Origin: Bryobacteraceae bacterium
Lineage (GTDB): Bacteria; Acidobacteriota; Terriglobia; Bryobacterales; Bryobacteraceae
Direction: 5' to 3'
DNA length: 33,587 bases
Assembly: GCA_025980435.1 (NCBI GenBank)
Contig: JAICXK010000024.1
Location: 1 to 33,587 of the forward strand
Notes under the pieces: model-generated
What the model saw: only the letters and a program-made list of their open reading frames with translations
What the model was told of the DNA's origin: nothing
Database searches by the model: none
Shown here: positions 16,598-24,075 of the stretch, piece after piece
Layout of the letters: each line of letters begins with the position of its first letter
Position numbering within the stretch: the first letter of the stretch is position 1
Made by a program: the position numbers and the translations under genes

Positions 16598-17230
16598 ATG
16601 ATCCACGTGATCCTTCCGGTCGGCATCCTGCAGTGCAACTGCTCGATTTTCGGCGACGAGCAGAGCGGTGAGGCGATCGTCATTGATCCGGGTGACGAGA
16701 TTGAAAAGATCACGGCGGAGCTGGACCGGCACAGGCTTAAGGTAAAGGCGATTGTGATCACCCACGCGCATATCGATCACGTTGCGGGAGCGCACAAACT
16801 GCGGGCACTGAGCGGCGCGCCCGTTTATATGAACGAGAGAGATCGAGAACTGCTGGATGCGCTCGATATGCAAGCGCAGTGGCTTGGAGTAGAGACGCCG
16901 CCGCGGACGGAAGTGGACGTCGCGGCGAATGCGGGAACGGTGTTGCGCCTGGGCACTGCAGAGTTTCATGTCCTGGCGACGCCCGGTCACACGCAAGGCA
17001 GCCTGTCGCTCTGGATTCCTCAGGAGAACAAATTGATTGCGGGTGATACGCTTTTCCGGGATTCGATTGGCCGGACCGATCTGCCGGGAGGCGACTCGCG
17101 GCAGATTCTGGCGTCAATCAAAACGGAGCTTTTCCGACTCCCGGAGGACGCGACTGTTGTGCCCGGCCATGGCCCAGCCACCACGATCGGACGGGAGAAG
17201 CAGCGCAACCCATTTGTCCGCGGGCTCTAA
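16598..17230 (+). CDS. Metallo-beta-lactamase-fold hydrolase, glyoxalase II-like
   Basis: A 210-residue MBL-fold enzyme with all expected zinc ligands: THAHIDH at 55-61 (H56, H58, D60, H61), H131 in TPGHTQGS, D150 in IAGDTLF and H191 in VPGHGP. The fold and the downstream FRDSIGRTDLPGGD segment match the short hydroxyacylglutathione-hydrolase-like group (YcbL type), which lacks the C-terminal substrate domain of true glyoxalase II. It is probably a cytoplasmic thioesterase or lactonase; the exact substrate is unknown. The DegT-type aminotransferase gene starts 19 bp after its stop, so the two are likely cotranscribed. Confidence 0.9.
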   Translation: MIHVILPVGILQCNCSIFGDEQSGEAIVIDPGDEIEKITAELDRHRLKVKAIVITHAHIDHVAGAHKLRALSGAPVYMNERDRELLDALDMQAQWLGVETPPRTEVDVAANAGTVLRLGTAEFHVLATPGHTQGSLSLWIPQENKLIAGDTLFRDSIGRTDLPGGDSRQILASIKTELFRLPEDATVVPGHGPATTIGREKQRNPFVRGL

Positions 17231-17249
17231 ACTGAGAGCAGTTTGAGTC

Positions 17250-18410
17250 ATGAATATTCCCTGCTGGCCGCAAGCGGATGAACGGGAAGCGGAACTGCTC
17301 CGGATGGTGCTGGAGAGCCCGCAGTGGGGCGGATTCCATCCCTTCATTGACGAGTTCGAACGGAGCTTCGCGGCATATCAGCATTCCTCACATGGCATCA
17401 GCGCCTTCAACGGCACGGTGACACTGGAGCTTGCGCTGGATGTATTGGGAATCGGCCCGACGGATGAGGTCATTGTCCCAGCCATTTCGTTTGTCTCGAC
17501 AGCGGCTGTGGTTTCGCGGGTGGGCGCCACACCGGTTTTCGTAGATATCGAGCCGCGCTCCTTCAATGTCGATCCGGCGAGAGTGCGGGAGGCGCTGACA
17601 CCCAGGACGAAAGCCGTCATCGCGGTTCATTTTGGGGGCGCCATGTGCGAGATCGAGGAGCTAAACCAAATCTGCCGCGAGCACGGTCTCGCCCTTCTGG
17701 AGGATGCGGCCCACGCGCAAGGGGCCGAATGGAGTGGCAGACGAGCCGGCAGTTTCGGAATCGCAGGATCCTTCAGTTTCCAGAATGGAAAAGTGCTTTC
17801 GAGCGGTGAAGGCGGAATGCTGGTGACTTCGGACGAGGGCTTTGCCGAGCGGGCGCGGTCCATCGCCAACTGTGGACGCCAGGCTGGCAGGAGCTTTTAC
17901 GAGCACTACCGGGTGGGAACAAACTTCCGCATTACGGCGTTTCAGGCGGCGGTATTGCTGGCGCAGTTCGAACGCCTGCCGGAGCAGATTGCAAGGCGCA
18001 CAGCAAATGTAAAGCTTCTGAAAGGGCTGTTGGATGAGGTGCGGCAGATCACCTGGCAAGAGCAACCTGCCGCTGTGACGCAGAACCCGTTTTACCTGCT
18101 GTTGGGACGGCTCGGCGGCTCCATTTCACGAGATGGGTTCTGCCGGATCCTGTCCGATGGCGGCGTCCCCTGTACGCCTTTTTATCCGCACACTCTTTAC
18201 GAAAACCCCGCCTATCGTGAGGCAGCCTGCCGGGTGATGCCTTGCCCGGTGGCGAAAGATTGCATACGGGATGCCTTCTGGTTACCGCACCGGGTTTTGC
18301 TGGCGGACGAAGACACCATCCGGCAGATAGCGGAGGTGATTCGTAATGCGGCCAGGGGCGCTCAGCGCTCCGGAGTGCCCGAAGTTGCTGCGGCCGAACC
18401 GATACGCTGA
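17250..18410 (+). CDS. DegT/DnrJ/EryC1/StrS-family aminotransferase
   Basis: A 386-residue fold-type I PLP enzyme of the sugar aminotransferase family. These transfer an amino group to keto-sugar nucleotides for cell-surface or secondary-metabolite sugars. Motifs are SAFNGTVTLELALDVLGIGP near 51-70, VIVPAISFVSTAAVV near 74-88, the PLP-contacting EDAAHAQGA with D152, and the Schiff-base lysine K181 in FSFQNGKVLSSGEGGM. YRVGTNFRITAFQAAVLLAQ follows in the usual place. Some members use this fold for dehydration or AHBA synthesis. Without sugar genes nearby, the substrate is open. The last 49 bp overlap the convergent ftsB-like gene. Confidence 0.9.
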   Translation: MNIPCWPQADEREAELLRMVLESPQWGGFHPFIDEFERSFAAYQHSSHGISAFNGTVTLELALDVLGIGPTDEVIVPAISFVSTAAVVSRVGATPVFVDIEPRSFNVDPARVREALTPRTKAVIAVHFGGAMCEIEELNQICREHGLALLEDAAHAQGAEWSGRRAGSFGIAGSFSFQNGKVLSSGEGGMLVTSDEGFAERARSIANCGRQAGRSFYEHYRVGTNFRITAFQAAVLLAQFERLPEQIARRTANVKLLKGLLDEVRQITWQEQPAAVTQNPFYLLLGRLGGSISRDGFCRILSDGGVPCTPFYPHTLYENPAYREAACRVMPCPVAKDCIRDAFWLPHRVLLADEDTIRQIAEVIRNAARGAQRSGVPEVAAAEPIR

Positions 18411-18691
18411 CCGGTGACCTTGAACTGCGTGTCGTGCCGATGCACAAATCCGAGGCGCTCGAGTTCGACTTCCTGGGTGCTCGGATCCGTCTTCAGCTTT
18501 TGGATATGCAGCTTCTTCGCGTCGATATCCCGCTGCAGATTCGCGTTCTGTTCCTCCAGGGAGCGGATTTCCTGGCGCTTTTCCGACAGCGCGCTCAAAC
18601 CCTGCGGTCCCCGCAACATGATGGTTGCATAGGCCGCCAGACCGGCAAGAGCCGCGACCGCCGCAATCGGCCGAAGAAGGGAACCTAGCAT
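18362..18691 (-). CDS. ftsB: FtsB/DivIC-like septum formation initiator protein
   Basis: A 109-residue bitopic membrane protein. A short cytoplasmic start is followed by a transmembrane helix at about 7-27, then a coiled coil at about 33-70 (LSALSEKRQEIRSLEEQNANL), and a C-terminal segment with the family-like VELERLGFVHRHDTQFKV. This matches FtsB/DivIC, which joins FtsL and FtsQ at the division site. Length is typical. The gene is divergent from cutA. Its 3' end overlaps the end of the aminotransferase gene by 49 bp, so the poorly conserved tail may simply be read-through extension. Other short coiled-coil membrane proteins cannot be excluded. Confidence 0.68.
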   Translation of the reverse strand: MLGSLLRPIAAVAALAGLAAYATIMLRGPQGLSALSEKRQEIRSLEEQNANLQRDIDAKKLHIQKLKTDPSTQEVELERLGFVHRHDTQFKVTGQRIGSAAATSGTPER

Positions 18692-18760
18692 CGCGAATAA
18701 TCTTCCTTACATCTCTTTATAAACTTGTTTCGAGGAAAGGTCCAGCAAAAATCGAAGCGT

Positions 18761-19075
18761 ATGAACGAGGCAGTGGTCATTTTCTGCGCTTGCCGCGATG
18801 TAGAGGAAGCGCGCCGCATTGCGCGCGACCTGGTGGAATCCCGACTGGCCGCTTGCGTCAATCTTCTGCCGCTGGTCGAGAGCATTTACCGGTGGCAGAA
18901 CCAGATCGAAACCGCACAGGAAGCGCTGCTTGTCATCAAAACGATGCGGGACCGATTTCCGGATCTGCAGCAGCGAATCATACAACTTCATAGTTACGAA
19001 ACGCCGGAAATAATCGCTGTATCAGTGGAGGCGGGCTTGGAAAAATATCTTGTGTGGATACGCGAAAGCACTTAG
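18761..19075 (+). CDS. cutA: CutA-type divalent cation tolerance protein
   Basis: A 104-residue protein matching the whole CutA1 family. I choose ATG 18761, because the open frame upstream adds 12 residues with no family counterpart. Hallmarks are the first strand AVVIFCACRDVEEARRIARDLVE, then RLAACVNLLPLVESIYRWQ, EALLVIKT and the late LHSYETPEIIAV. CutA forms a very stable trimer in the cytoplasm with a ferredoxin-like fold. It was first linked to copper tolerance, but its real role is unsettled. The M13 peptidase gene begins 15 bp after its stop and is probably cotranscribed. Confidence 0.93.
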   Translation: MNEAVVIFCACRDVEEARRIARDLVESRLAACVNLLPLVESIYRWQNQIETAQEALLVIKTMRDRFPDLQQRIIQLHSYETPEIIAVSVEAGLEKYLVWIREST

Positions 19076-19090
19076 GTTCTAATCGAATAC

Positions 19091-21127
19091 ATGCGGTTTG
19101 GTTCGCTGTTCCTCCTTCTCGCGGGGCCATCTCTGCTCTTAGCGCAGGAGACGCCCTTAACTGTTCTGCCCTATACGCCGGTATTGGAAACCCGATTTAT
19201 GGACCGCTCCGTGGATCCATGCGCCAATTTCTACAAGTACGCTTGCGGAAATTGGAACAAGCTGAACCCCATTCCCGCGGACCAGGCTCGCTGGGACGTG
19301 TACTCGAAGCTGGCAAATGAAAATGAGCGCTTCTTGTGGGGCGTGCTGCAGCAGGCTTCACAAGAGAACGGCGTACGCTCGGCGAACGAGCAGAAAATTG
19401 GCGACTTCTTTCACGCGTGCATGGACGAAGGGGCTGTGGAGAAATCCGGAATCGGGCCGCTGAATCCCATGCTGAAGCAGATTGCCGGCCTTACATCCAT
19501 CAACGACATTGCGGGTTACGTCGCGGCCGAACACCGGAACGGCATCGATCGCGGCGTTCTGTTCGGCTTCGGCGCCGAGCAGGACTATGACAATTCAACC
19601 CGGATGATAGCCGTGGCGAGGGCCGGCGGCCTGGGGCTTCCCGACCGCGATTACTACACCAAAACGGATGCAAAGTCCCAGGAGATCCGACTGAAGTACG
19701 TCGCGCATGTGCAACACATGTTCGCGCTGCTGGGTGAATCGGGACCCAATGCCCAGGCTGACGCGCAAGCGGTGATGAAGATCGAGACCGCTTTGGCAAA
19801 GGCGTCCCTGACTCGCGTTGAGAAGCGCGACCCATACAATCTGAAACATAAGCTCACGCGCTCCGGCCTGAAGCGGGTGGTTCCGCGGTTTGACTGGGAC
19901 AGATACCTGAATACATTAGGAACGCCGGCGTTTCAGACCGTAAATGTCACCGAGCCAAAATTCTTCGAGGAATTGAACGATGAGTTGCGCGGCGAGCAAC
20001 TGCCCGCCTGGCGAGCGTATCTGCGCTGGCACCTGGTCAATTCACAGGCGCCGTATCTATCGTCGACTTTCGCGGAGGCGCACTTCGACTTCTTTAGCAA
20101 GTATCTGCAAGGTGTCAAGGAGATGCCGCCGCGCTGGAAGAGGTGCACGCGACTGGTGGATCGCGAACTGGGGGATGCGCTGGGGCAGGTTTTCGTAGCC
20201 AACACGTTCTCGCCCGCAACGAAGCAAGATGCCTTACAGGTGACGCATCAGATTGAAGAGGAGATGGGGCGCGATATTAAGGACCTCACCTGGATGAGCG
20301 AGCCAACCAAGCAGCGGGCGCTCGAAAAGCTCCACGCCGTGGTGAACAAGATCGGTTACCCGGATAAATGGAAGGACTACAGCTCAGTCAATATTAGGGC
20401 AAACGATTTTCTGGGGAACGTGGTACGAGCTGCGGAATTCGAAGAACGCCGCGATCTGAACAAGATCGGAAACCCGGTCGACCGGACGGAATGGTTCATG
20501 ACGCCCCCTACTGTGAATGCGTACTACGATCCGCAGATGAACGACATCAATTTCCCCGCTGGGGTCCTGCAGCCGCCGTTGTTCGATCCGAAATTAGATG
20601 CCGCGCCAAACTACGGCAATACGGGCGCGACGATCGGCCACGAACTGACTCATGGCTTTGATGACGAAGGCAGGCAGTTCGACGCGCAGGGTAACCTCAG
20701 AGACTGGTGGACACTCCAGGACGCGAAGGCATTCGAAGACCGGGTCGCTTGTGTGCGGAACCAATATGGCCAGTACATTGCGGTCGATGATATCCGCATC
20801 AATAGCAGTTTGACTTTGGGAGAAGACGTTGCCGACCTGGGCGGTACGTTACTCGCCTACCTCGCCTGGAAGCACGCCACAGCTGGTCAGGATCTGAAAC
20901 CGGTCGATGGGCTGACGCCCGAGCAGCGCTTTTTCGTCGGCATGGCCCAATGGGCCTGCGGAGATGAGCGGCCGGAGAGTAAGCGCCTGCACGCCGTCAC
21001 GGATCCGCACTCGCCCGACGAATACCGCATCAACGGAGTGGTTGCGAACCTTCCACAGTTCGGGGAGGCATTCGGGTGCAAGCCGGGACAACCAATGGCG
21101 CGCGTGAAGGCCTGCCGCGTGTGGTGA
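19091..21127 (+). CDS. Secreted M13 (neprilysin-like) zinc metallopeptidase
   Basis: A 678-residue protein with a signal peptide (about 1-18, cut near LLLAQET) and the full M13 domain order. The N-terminal domain begins with DRSVDPCANFYKYACGNW near 38-55. The catalytic domain has NAYYDPQMNDINFPAG near 476-490, the zinc motif HELTH at 517-521 with GFDDEGRQFD after it, and the third ligand in GEDVADLGG (E578, with D582). Length is normal for bacterial PepO-like enzymes, which cut short peptides. In Acidobacteriota they are numerous and probably act in the periplasm. No lipobox is visible. No clear ribosome site precedes the ATG, so translation may depend on the closely spaced cutA gene. Confidence 0.93.
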   Translation: MRFGSLFLLLAGPSLLLAQETPLTVLPYTPVLETRFMDRSVDPCANFYKYACGNWNKLNPIPADQARWDVYSKLANENERFLWGVLQQASQENGVRSANEQKIGDFFHACMDEGAVEKSGIGPLNPMLKQIAGLTSINDIAGYVAAEHRNGIDRGVLFGFGAEQDYDNSTRMIAVARAGGLGLPDRDYYTKTDAKSQEIRLKYVAHVQHMFALLGESGPNAQADAQAVMKIETALAKASLTRVEKRDPYNLKHKLTRSGLKRVVPRFDWDRYLNTLGTPAFQTVNVTEPKFFEELNDELRGEQLPAWRAYLRWHLVNSQAPYLSSTFAEAHFDFFSKYLQGVKEMPPRWKRCTRLVDRELGDALGQVFVANTFSPATKQDALQVTHQIEEEMGRDIKDLTWMSEPTKQRALEKLHAVVNKIGYPDKWKDYSSVNIRANDFLGNVVRAAEFEERRDLNKIGNPVDRTEWFMTPPTVNAYYDPQMNDINFPAGVLQPPLFDPKLDAAPNYGNTGATIGHELTHGFDDEGRQFDAQGNLRDWWTLQDAKAFEDRVACVRNQYGQYIAVDDIRINSSLTLGEDVADLGGTLLAYLAWKHATAGQDLKPVDGLTPEQRFFVGMAQWACGDERPESKRLHAVTDPHSPDEYRINGVVANLPQFGEAFGCKPGQPMARVKACRVW

Positions 21128-21145
21128 AGTGATGTGGTGAAGTGA
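21120..21145. repeat. 13-bp perfect tandem duplication at the M13 peptidase stop codon
   Basis: The 13-base unit TGTGGTGAAGTGA occurs twice head to tail. The first copy includes the last Trp codon and the stop codon of the M13 peptidase. The second copy ends immediately before the stop codon of the convergent histidine kinase gene. It looks like a slippage duplication in the short spacer between two convergent genes. Confidence 0.8.
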
Positions 21146-22717
21146 TCAGGAGTGCGCGGCTATTGCTCTCCCGGACTCCGATGGAGTCGGCTGAGAGTCA
21201 CGGCTCAGCATAATAGCTTCACGGCTCGCATGCTTCGGAATCGTGAAAAAAAACGTCGCGCCTTCGCCGGGTTTCGATTCAACCCATATCTTTCCGTTCA
21301 ATGATTCGACTATGCGGTGGCAGGCGGCGAGTCCCAGACCGCTGCCTTCATAACGTGAACGTCCGTGGAGCCTTCGAAACGGCTCGAAGATCTTCTCACT
21401 ATACGCAGGATCGATGCCGATGCCATTATCCTTGATCGAGAAGACGTAGTCTTCGTCGCGCAACTCCGCGGATATGCGGATTTCAGGCGGCGTATCATCC
21501 CGATATTTTATGGCGTTTGCGATGAGGTTCTGAAAGAGCCTGAGTAGTGCGCTCTCATTGGCGCATACGATTGGCAACGGATCGACAGCGATTTTGGCGC
21601 TGCTCTCGTTGATGGCTTGCCCCAGATTCTCGACTGCGGACTCGACGATAGCATTGACATTCGCTTCTGAAGCATTGTCGGAAGCGGCGTTGGTTGCCTT
21701 AGCCAGCTCCATGATGTCGCCGATCAGCCGTTTCATGCGGTCAGCACCGTTAACAACCAATGCAAGAATCTTAGTCGATTCCGGGTCCAACTCGCCTCGC
21801 TTGCGGCTGAGGAATAGCTCCGTCATGGCGCGTATTGTGCGCAGCGGCTCCTGGAGATCGTGAGAGGCTGCGTACGCAAAACGCTCCAGCGATTGATTTA
21901 GCTGGAGTAGTTGCTGCGTGCGGCGCTCCAGGGCCTCGGCAAGTGTCTCTTCGTTTTGGACATCGGAGCAAACTCCGAACCATTTTTTGAGGTTGTTGTT
22001 AGAGTCCTCTCTTCGTCTGGCATGACACTTGAATGACCTGTACGTACCATCGAAGCGACGAAGCCGGATAATCCGCTCAAACTGCTCACTCCCGTTCTGC
22101 TGTCCTGACAATTCCGCCAGCAATGCATCCCGATCGCCTGGTTCGACCAAATCCAGCCAACCAACTCCCATTAAGCTGTGCGCTTCCCGGCCCGAATATT
22201 TGGCGAAAAAGGCGTTCACGTACTCGGCTACGCCATCTTCGGTCGCAGTAAATAGAGCTTCCGGAATGTTCGCGTCGATCATCTCAAGTTGAGACTCGCT
22301 GCGTTGGAGATCCACCAGTGATTGCTTAAGCCGCCTTCCCTTGTCGTGAAGCCGATCGATTATGAAGGTTGTCAGCATTCCCAGCGCGGCAAATAACACC
22401 AGCATTATCGAGTCCGCACGAGCGTCATGGATGAACCATGTATAGCGGGGCTCGACAAACAGAAAATCACAGATCGGAATGCTTATGAGAATCGCAGCAA
22501 TCCCGGCCCAGGCTCCGGCGTAGAGCGCAGCGATGACCACGGCTATGGCAAAACACAGATACGAGCCATCGTTCCTTAACACCGGATCGACAGCAAGCCG
22601 AGCCAGTGTTGCGAGGGCTACCGCGAAAGGGGCGATCAGAATCGGATTTCTCAGTTCTGTCGACGGTTGAAGACGTCCGAAGGCGGCGCTAAGGAGTTCG
22701 TAAGGACGCACGTACAC
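21146..22717 (-). CDS. Membrane histidine kinase with DUF4118 and PAS domains
   Basis: A 523-residue sensor kinase starting at a GTG with TAGGAG five bases upstream. Four hydrophobic helices in residues 27-122 include the DUF4118/KdpD-type segment (FAIAVVIAALYAGAWAG, then FLFVEPRYTWF). A PAS domain spans about 145-255, followed by HisKA with the phosphoacceptor H286 in YAASHDLQEPLRTI, the N box NLIANAIKYRD near 397-407, and the ATP lid motifs DNGIGI and GSGLGLAACHRIV. The F-box-like phrase FEPFRRLHGRSRYEG resembles phytochrome-type and light- or redox-sensing kinases, though no chromophore domain is present. No response regulator is adjacent, so the partner is unknown. The C-terminal 25 residues are a low-complexity tail. 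Confidence 0.9.
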   Translation of the reverse strand: MYVRPYELLSAAFGRLQPSTELRNPILIAPFAVALATLARLAVDPVLRNDGSYLCFAIAVVIAALYAGAWAGIAAILISIPICDFLFVEPRYTWFIHDARADSIMLVLFAALGMLTTFIIDRLHDKGRRLKQSLVDLQRSESQLEMIDANIPEALFTATEDGVAEYVNAFFAKYSGREAHSLMGVGWLDLVEPGDRDALLAELSGQQNGSEQFERIIRLRRFDGTYRSFKCHARRREDSNNNLKKWFGVCSDVQNEETLAEALERRTQQLLQLNQSLERFAYAASHDLQEPLRTIRAMTELFLSRKRGELDPESTKILALVVNGADRMKRLIGDIMELAKATNAASDNASEANVNAIVESAVENLGQAINESSAKIAVDPLPIVCANESALLRLFQNLIANAIKYRDDTPPEIRISAELRDEDYVFSIKDNGIGIDPAYSEKIFEPFRRLHGRSRYEGSGLGLAACHRIVESLNGKIWVESKPGEGATFFFTIPKHASREAIMLSRDSQPTPSESGRAIAAHS

Positions 22718-22820
22718 TCTATCTCCTACGAGTTGGCGAAAATCTAAAAACTGACTGAGTTAAGTGCGCAGTGTAGCACGCGGTTTTGGGGTGATTCTCC
22801 TAGTGCCGGAAATAGCGGCT

Positions 22821-23675
22821 TCAGTTCGGTGGAGCATTGGGGCTGGCTGCCTTGCCCGGCGCTGTGACGCCCTCGGAACTGGGAGTATAAGTAATGCGCG
22901 ACTCGGCTTCGAACTTGCGATAGTTCGTAAAGGTGATCTCGTTTCGGATGTGGTTCGAAGGGGTGACGAGCGCGACGGCGGCCTGATCCGGCAGTAGATA
23001 CGATTGACCGCCGATGACGATCTCGGCGTAGTCAATTGTGGTGGCAATGCTCCTGGTTTGGAGCTGCGGCGGAATATCGCTCGGGTTACTGGTAATCCGC
23101 CAGATCGCGCCAGTCGACGGGTCCGCATAGATCGAGCCATGATAGGGAACCGTTGCTTTGGCGGTGTCCCCAAGCGTGAGACTCAGCGTGGAATGCTGTT
23201 TGTCGATCGAGTAATCGAAAACCGCAAGCCATTTGTCGCCAATAGGCTGCCAGCCGGCCCAGGAAAAGTCCGCATCCGTAATGGAGCCGAAAACGCGTTC
23301 CATGAGCATGCCGAACTCGCCCTCGGTGACCAGCGGGCGTCGCCAGAACCCCGGATGCGAACCAATAGGGCGATTGTTCACAAACTCCAGAGTCCGCTGC
23401 TCGCGGCCGTCAATATATACGAGCCGGGAACCGAGAGTGTCGCCCTTGTGCCAGTGTTTCGGCTTCCTGCCGGCTTCAAACTGCCGGGTCACTTGTTCAC
23501 AGATGAAGTTTGGGAGGTTTTCAACGTACCGCTCGGCGTACTGGCGTACAGCCGAGAGAACTTCCTTCTGGCGGGCGGGACTTGGGGTGGGGGGCTGCTC
23601 CATTTCCGCAGCCAAACCCGGCAGGCACAGCGTTATCGTTAGGAGCGTTGCCGCGGCTTGAGGCTTCAGATACAA
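22821..23675 (-). CDS. Secreted protein of unknown function, acidobacterial type
   Basis: The open frame extends to 23894, but its first 73 codons look non-coding. I place the start at TTG 23675, giving 284 residues that begin with a signal peptide (MYLKPQAAATLLTITLCLPGLAAE). No good ribosome site supports this, so the start is uncertain. The mature part begins with a helical segment containing ENLPNFICEQVTRQF, then a beta-rich body with LVYIDGREQRTLEFVNNRPI, FSWAGWQPIGDKWLAVFDYS, GSIYADPSTGAIWRI, VIGGQSYLLPDQA and NEITFTNYRKFEAES. The alternating strands resemble outer-membrane lipoprotein carriers of the LolA kind, but I cannot name the family. It lies between the histidine kinase and GH97 genes on the same strand. 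Confidence 0.7.
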   Translation of the reverse strand: MYLKPQAAATLLTITLCLPGLAAEMEQPPTPSPARQKEVLSAVRQYAERYVENLPNFICEQVTRQFEAGRKPKHWHKGDTLGSRLVYIDGREQRTLEFVNNRPIGSHPGFWRRPLVTEGEFGMLMERVFGSITDADFSWAGWQPIGDKWLAVFDYSIDKQHSTLSLTLGDTAKATVPYHGSIYADPSTGAIWRITSNPSDIPPQLQTRSIATTIDYAEIVIGGQSYLLPDQAAVALVTPSNHIRNEITFTNYRKFEAESRITYTPSSEGVTAPGKAASPNAPPN

Positions 23676-23771
23676 AGTAGCCAAGGGGTCTCGGGCCCCG
23701 CCCTTGTTGTACCACGGCTTTGTTGAATCCGGGCCGGCGTAACGGAATCGCAGGGGCACGGTCCAGAGAGT

Positions 23772-24059
23772 GTGAGACGTGAAAGTAATCTGCCCTCTGG
23801 AGACAATGAAGCCCGGCCGGACGAGATGGGCTCCGGCGACGCGATGCCGACAGTGGATCCGACCAGCTTCGGCGGTACAACTTCCATTCGGCATGCGACG
23901 TCGGACAAGTTCGATCCCAAGGAGGAGCTACACGATCAGGACGGCATCGAGATTGTGCCGGCTACCGACAGGAGCCTTGGATTGACAGATATAGATGACG
24001 TGCCGCCCGACGATTGGGCTGCGGATACAGGCCCGACGAAGTCGGCCGAAAGCGAGTAG
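23772..24059 (+). CDS. Possible small acidic protein
   Basis: A 95-codon frame from GTG 23772, or shorter from ATG 23829 (starting MGSGDAMPTVD), in the otherwise empty 400 bp between the unknown secreted protein and GH97. It is strongly acidic, without hydrophobic stretches. The region SDKFDPKEELHDQDGIEIV, then LTDIDDVPPDDWAADTGPT, reads like a real, probably disordered protein rather than random translation. I recognise no family, and no strong ribosome site is visible. It runs opposite to both neighbours and ends 17 bp before the GH97 stop. Confidence 0.45.
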   Translation: MRRESNLPSGDNEARPDEMGSGDAMPTVDPTSFGGTTSIRHATSDKFDPKEELHDQDGIEIVPATDRSLGLTDIDDVPPDDWAADTGPTKSAESE

Positions 24060-24075
24060 GATCTTCCGCAATCCG

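Noticed and set aside
23676-23894. 73-codon extension of the unknown secreted protein upstream of its signal peptide.
   Set aside because: It lacks protein-like character and would bury the signal peptide. It also overlaps the possible small protein on the other strand.
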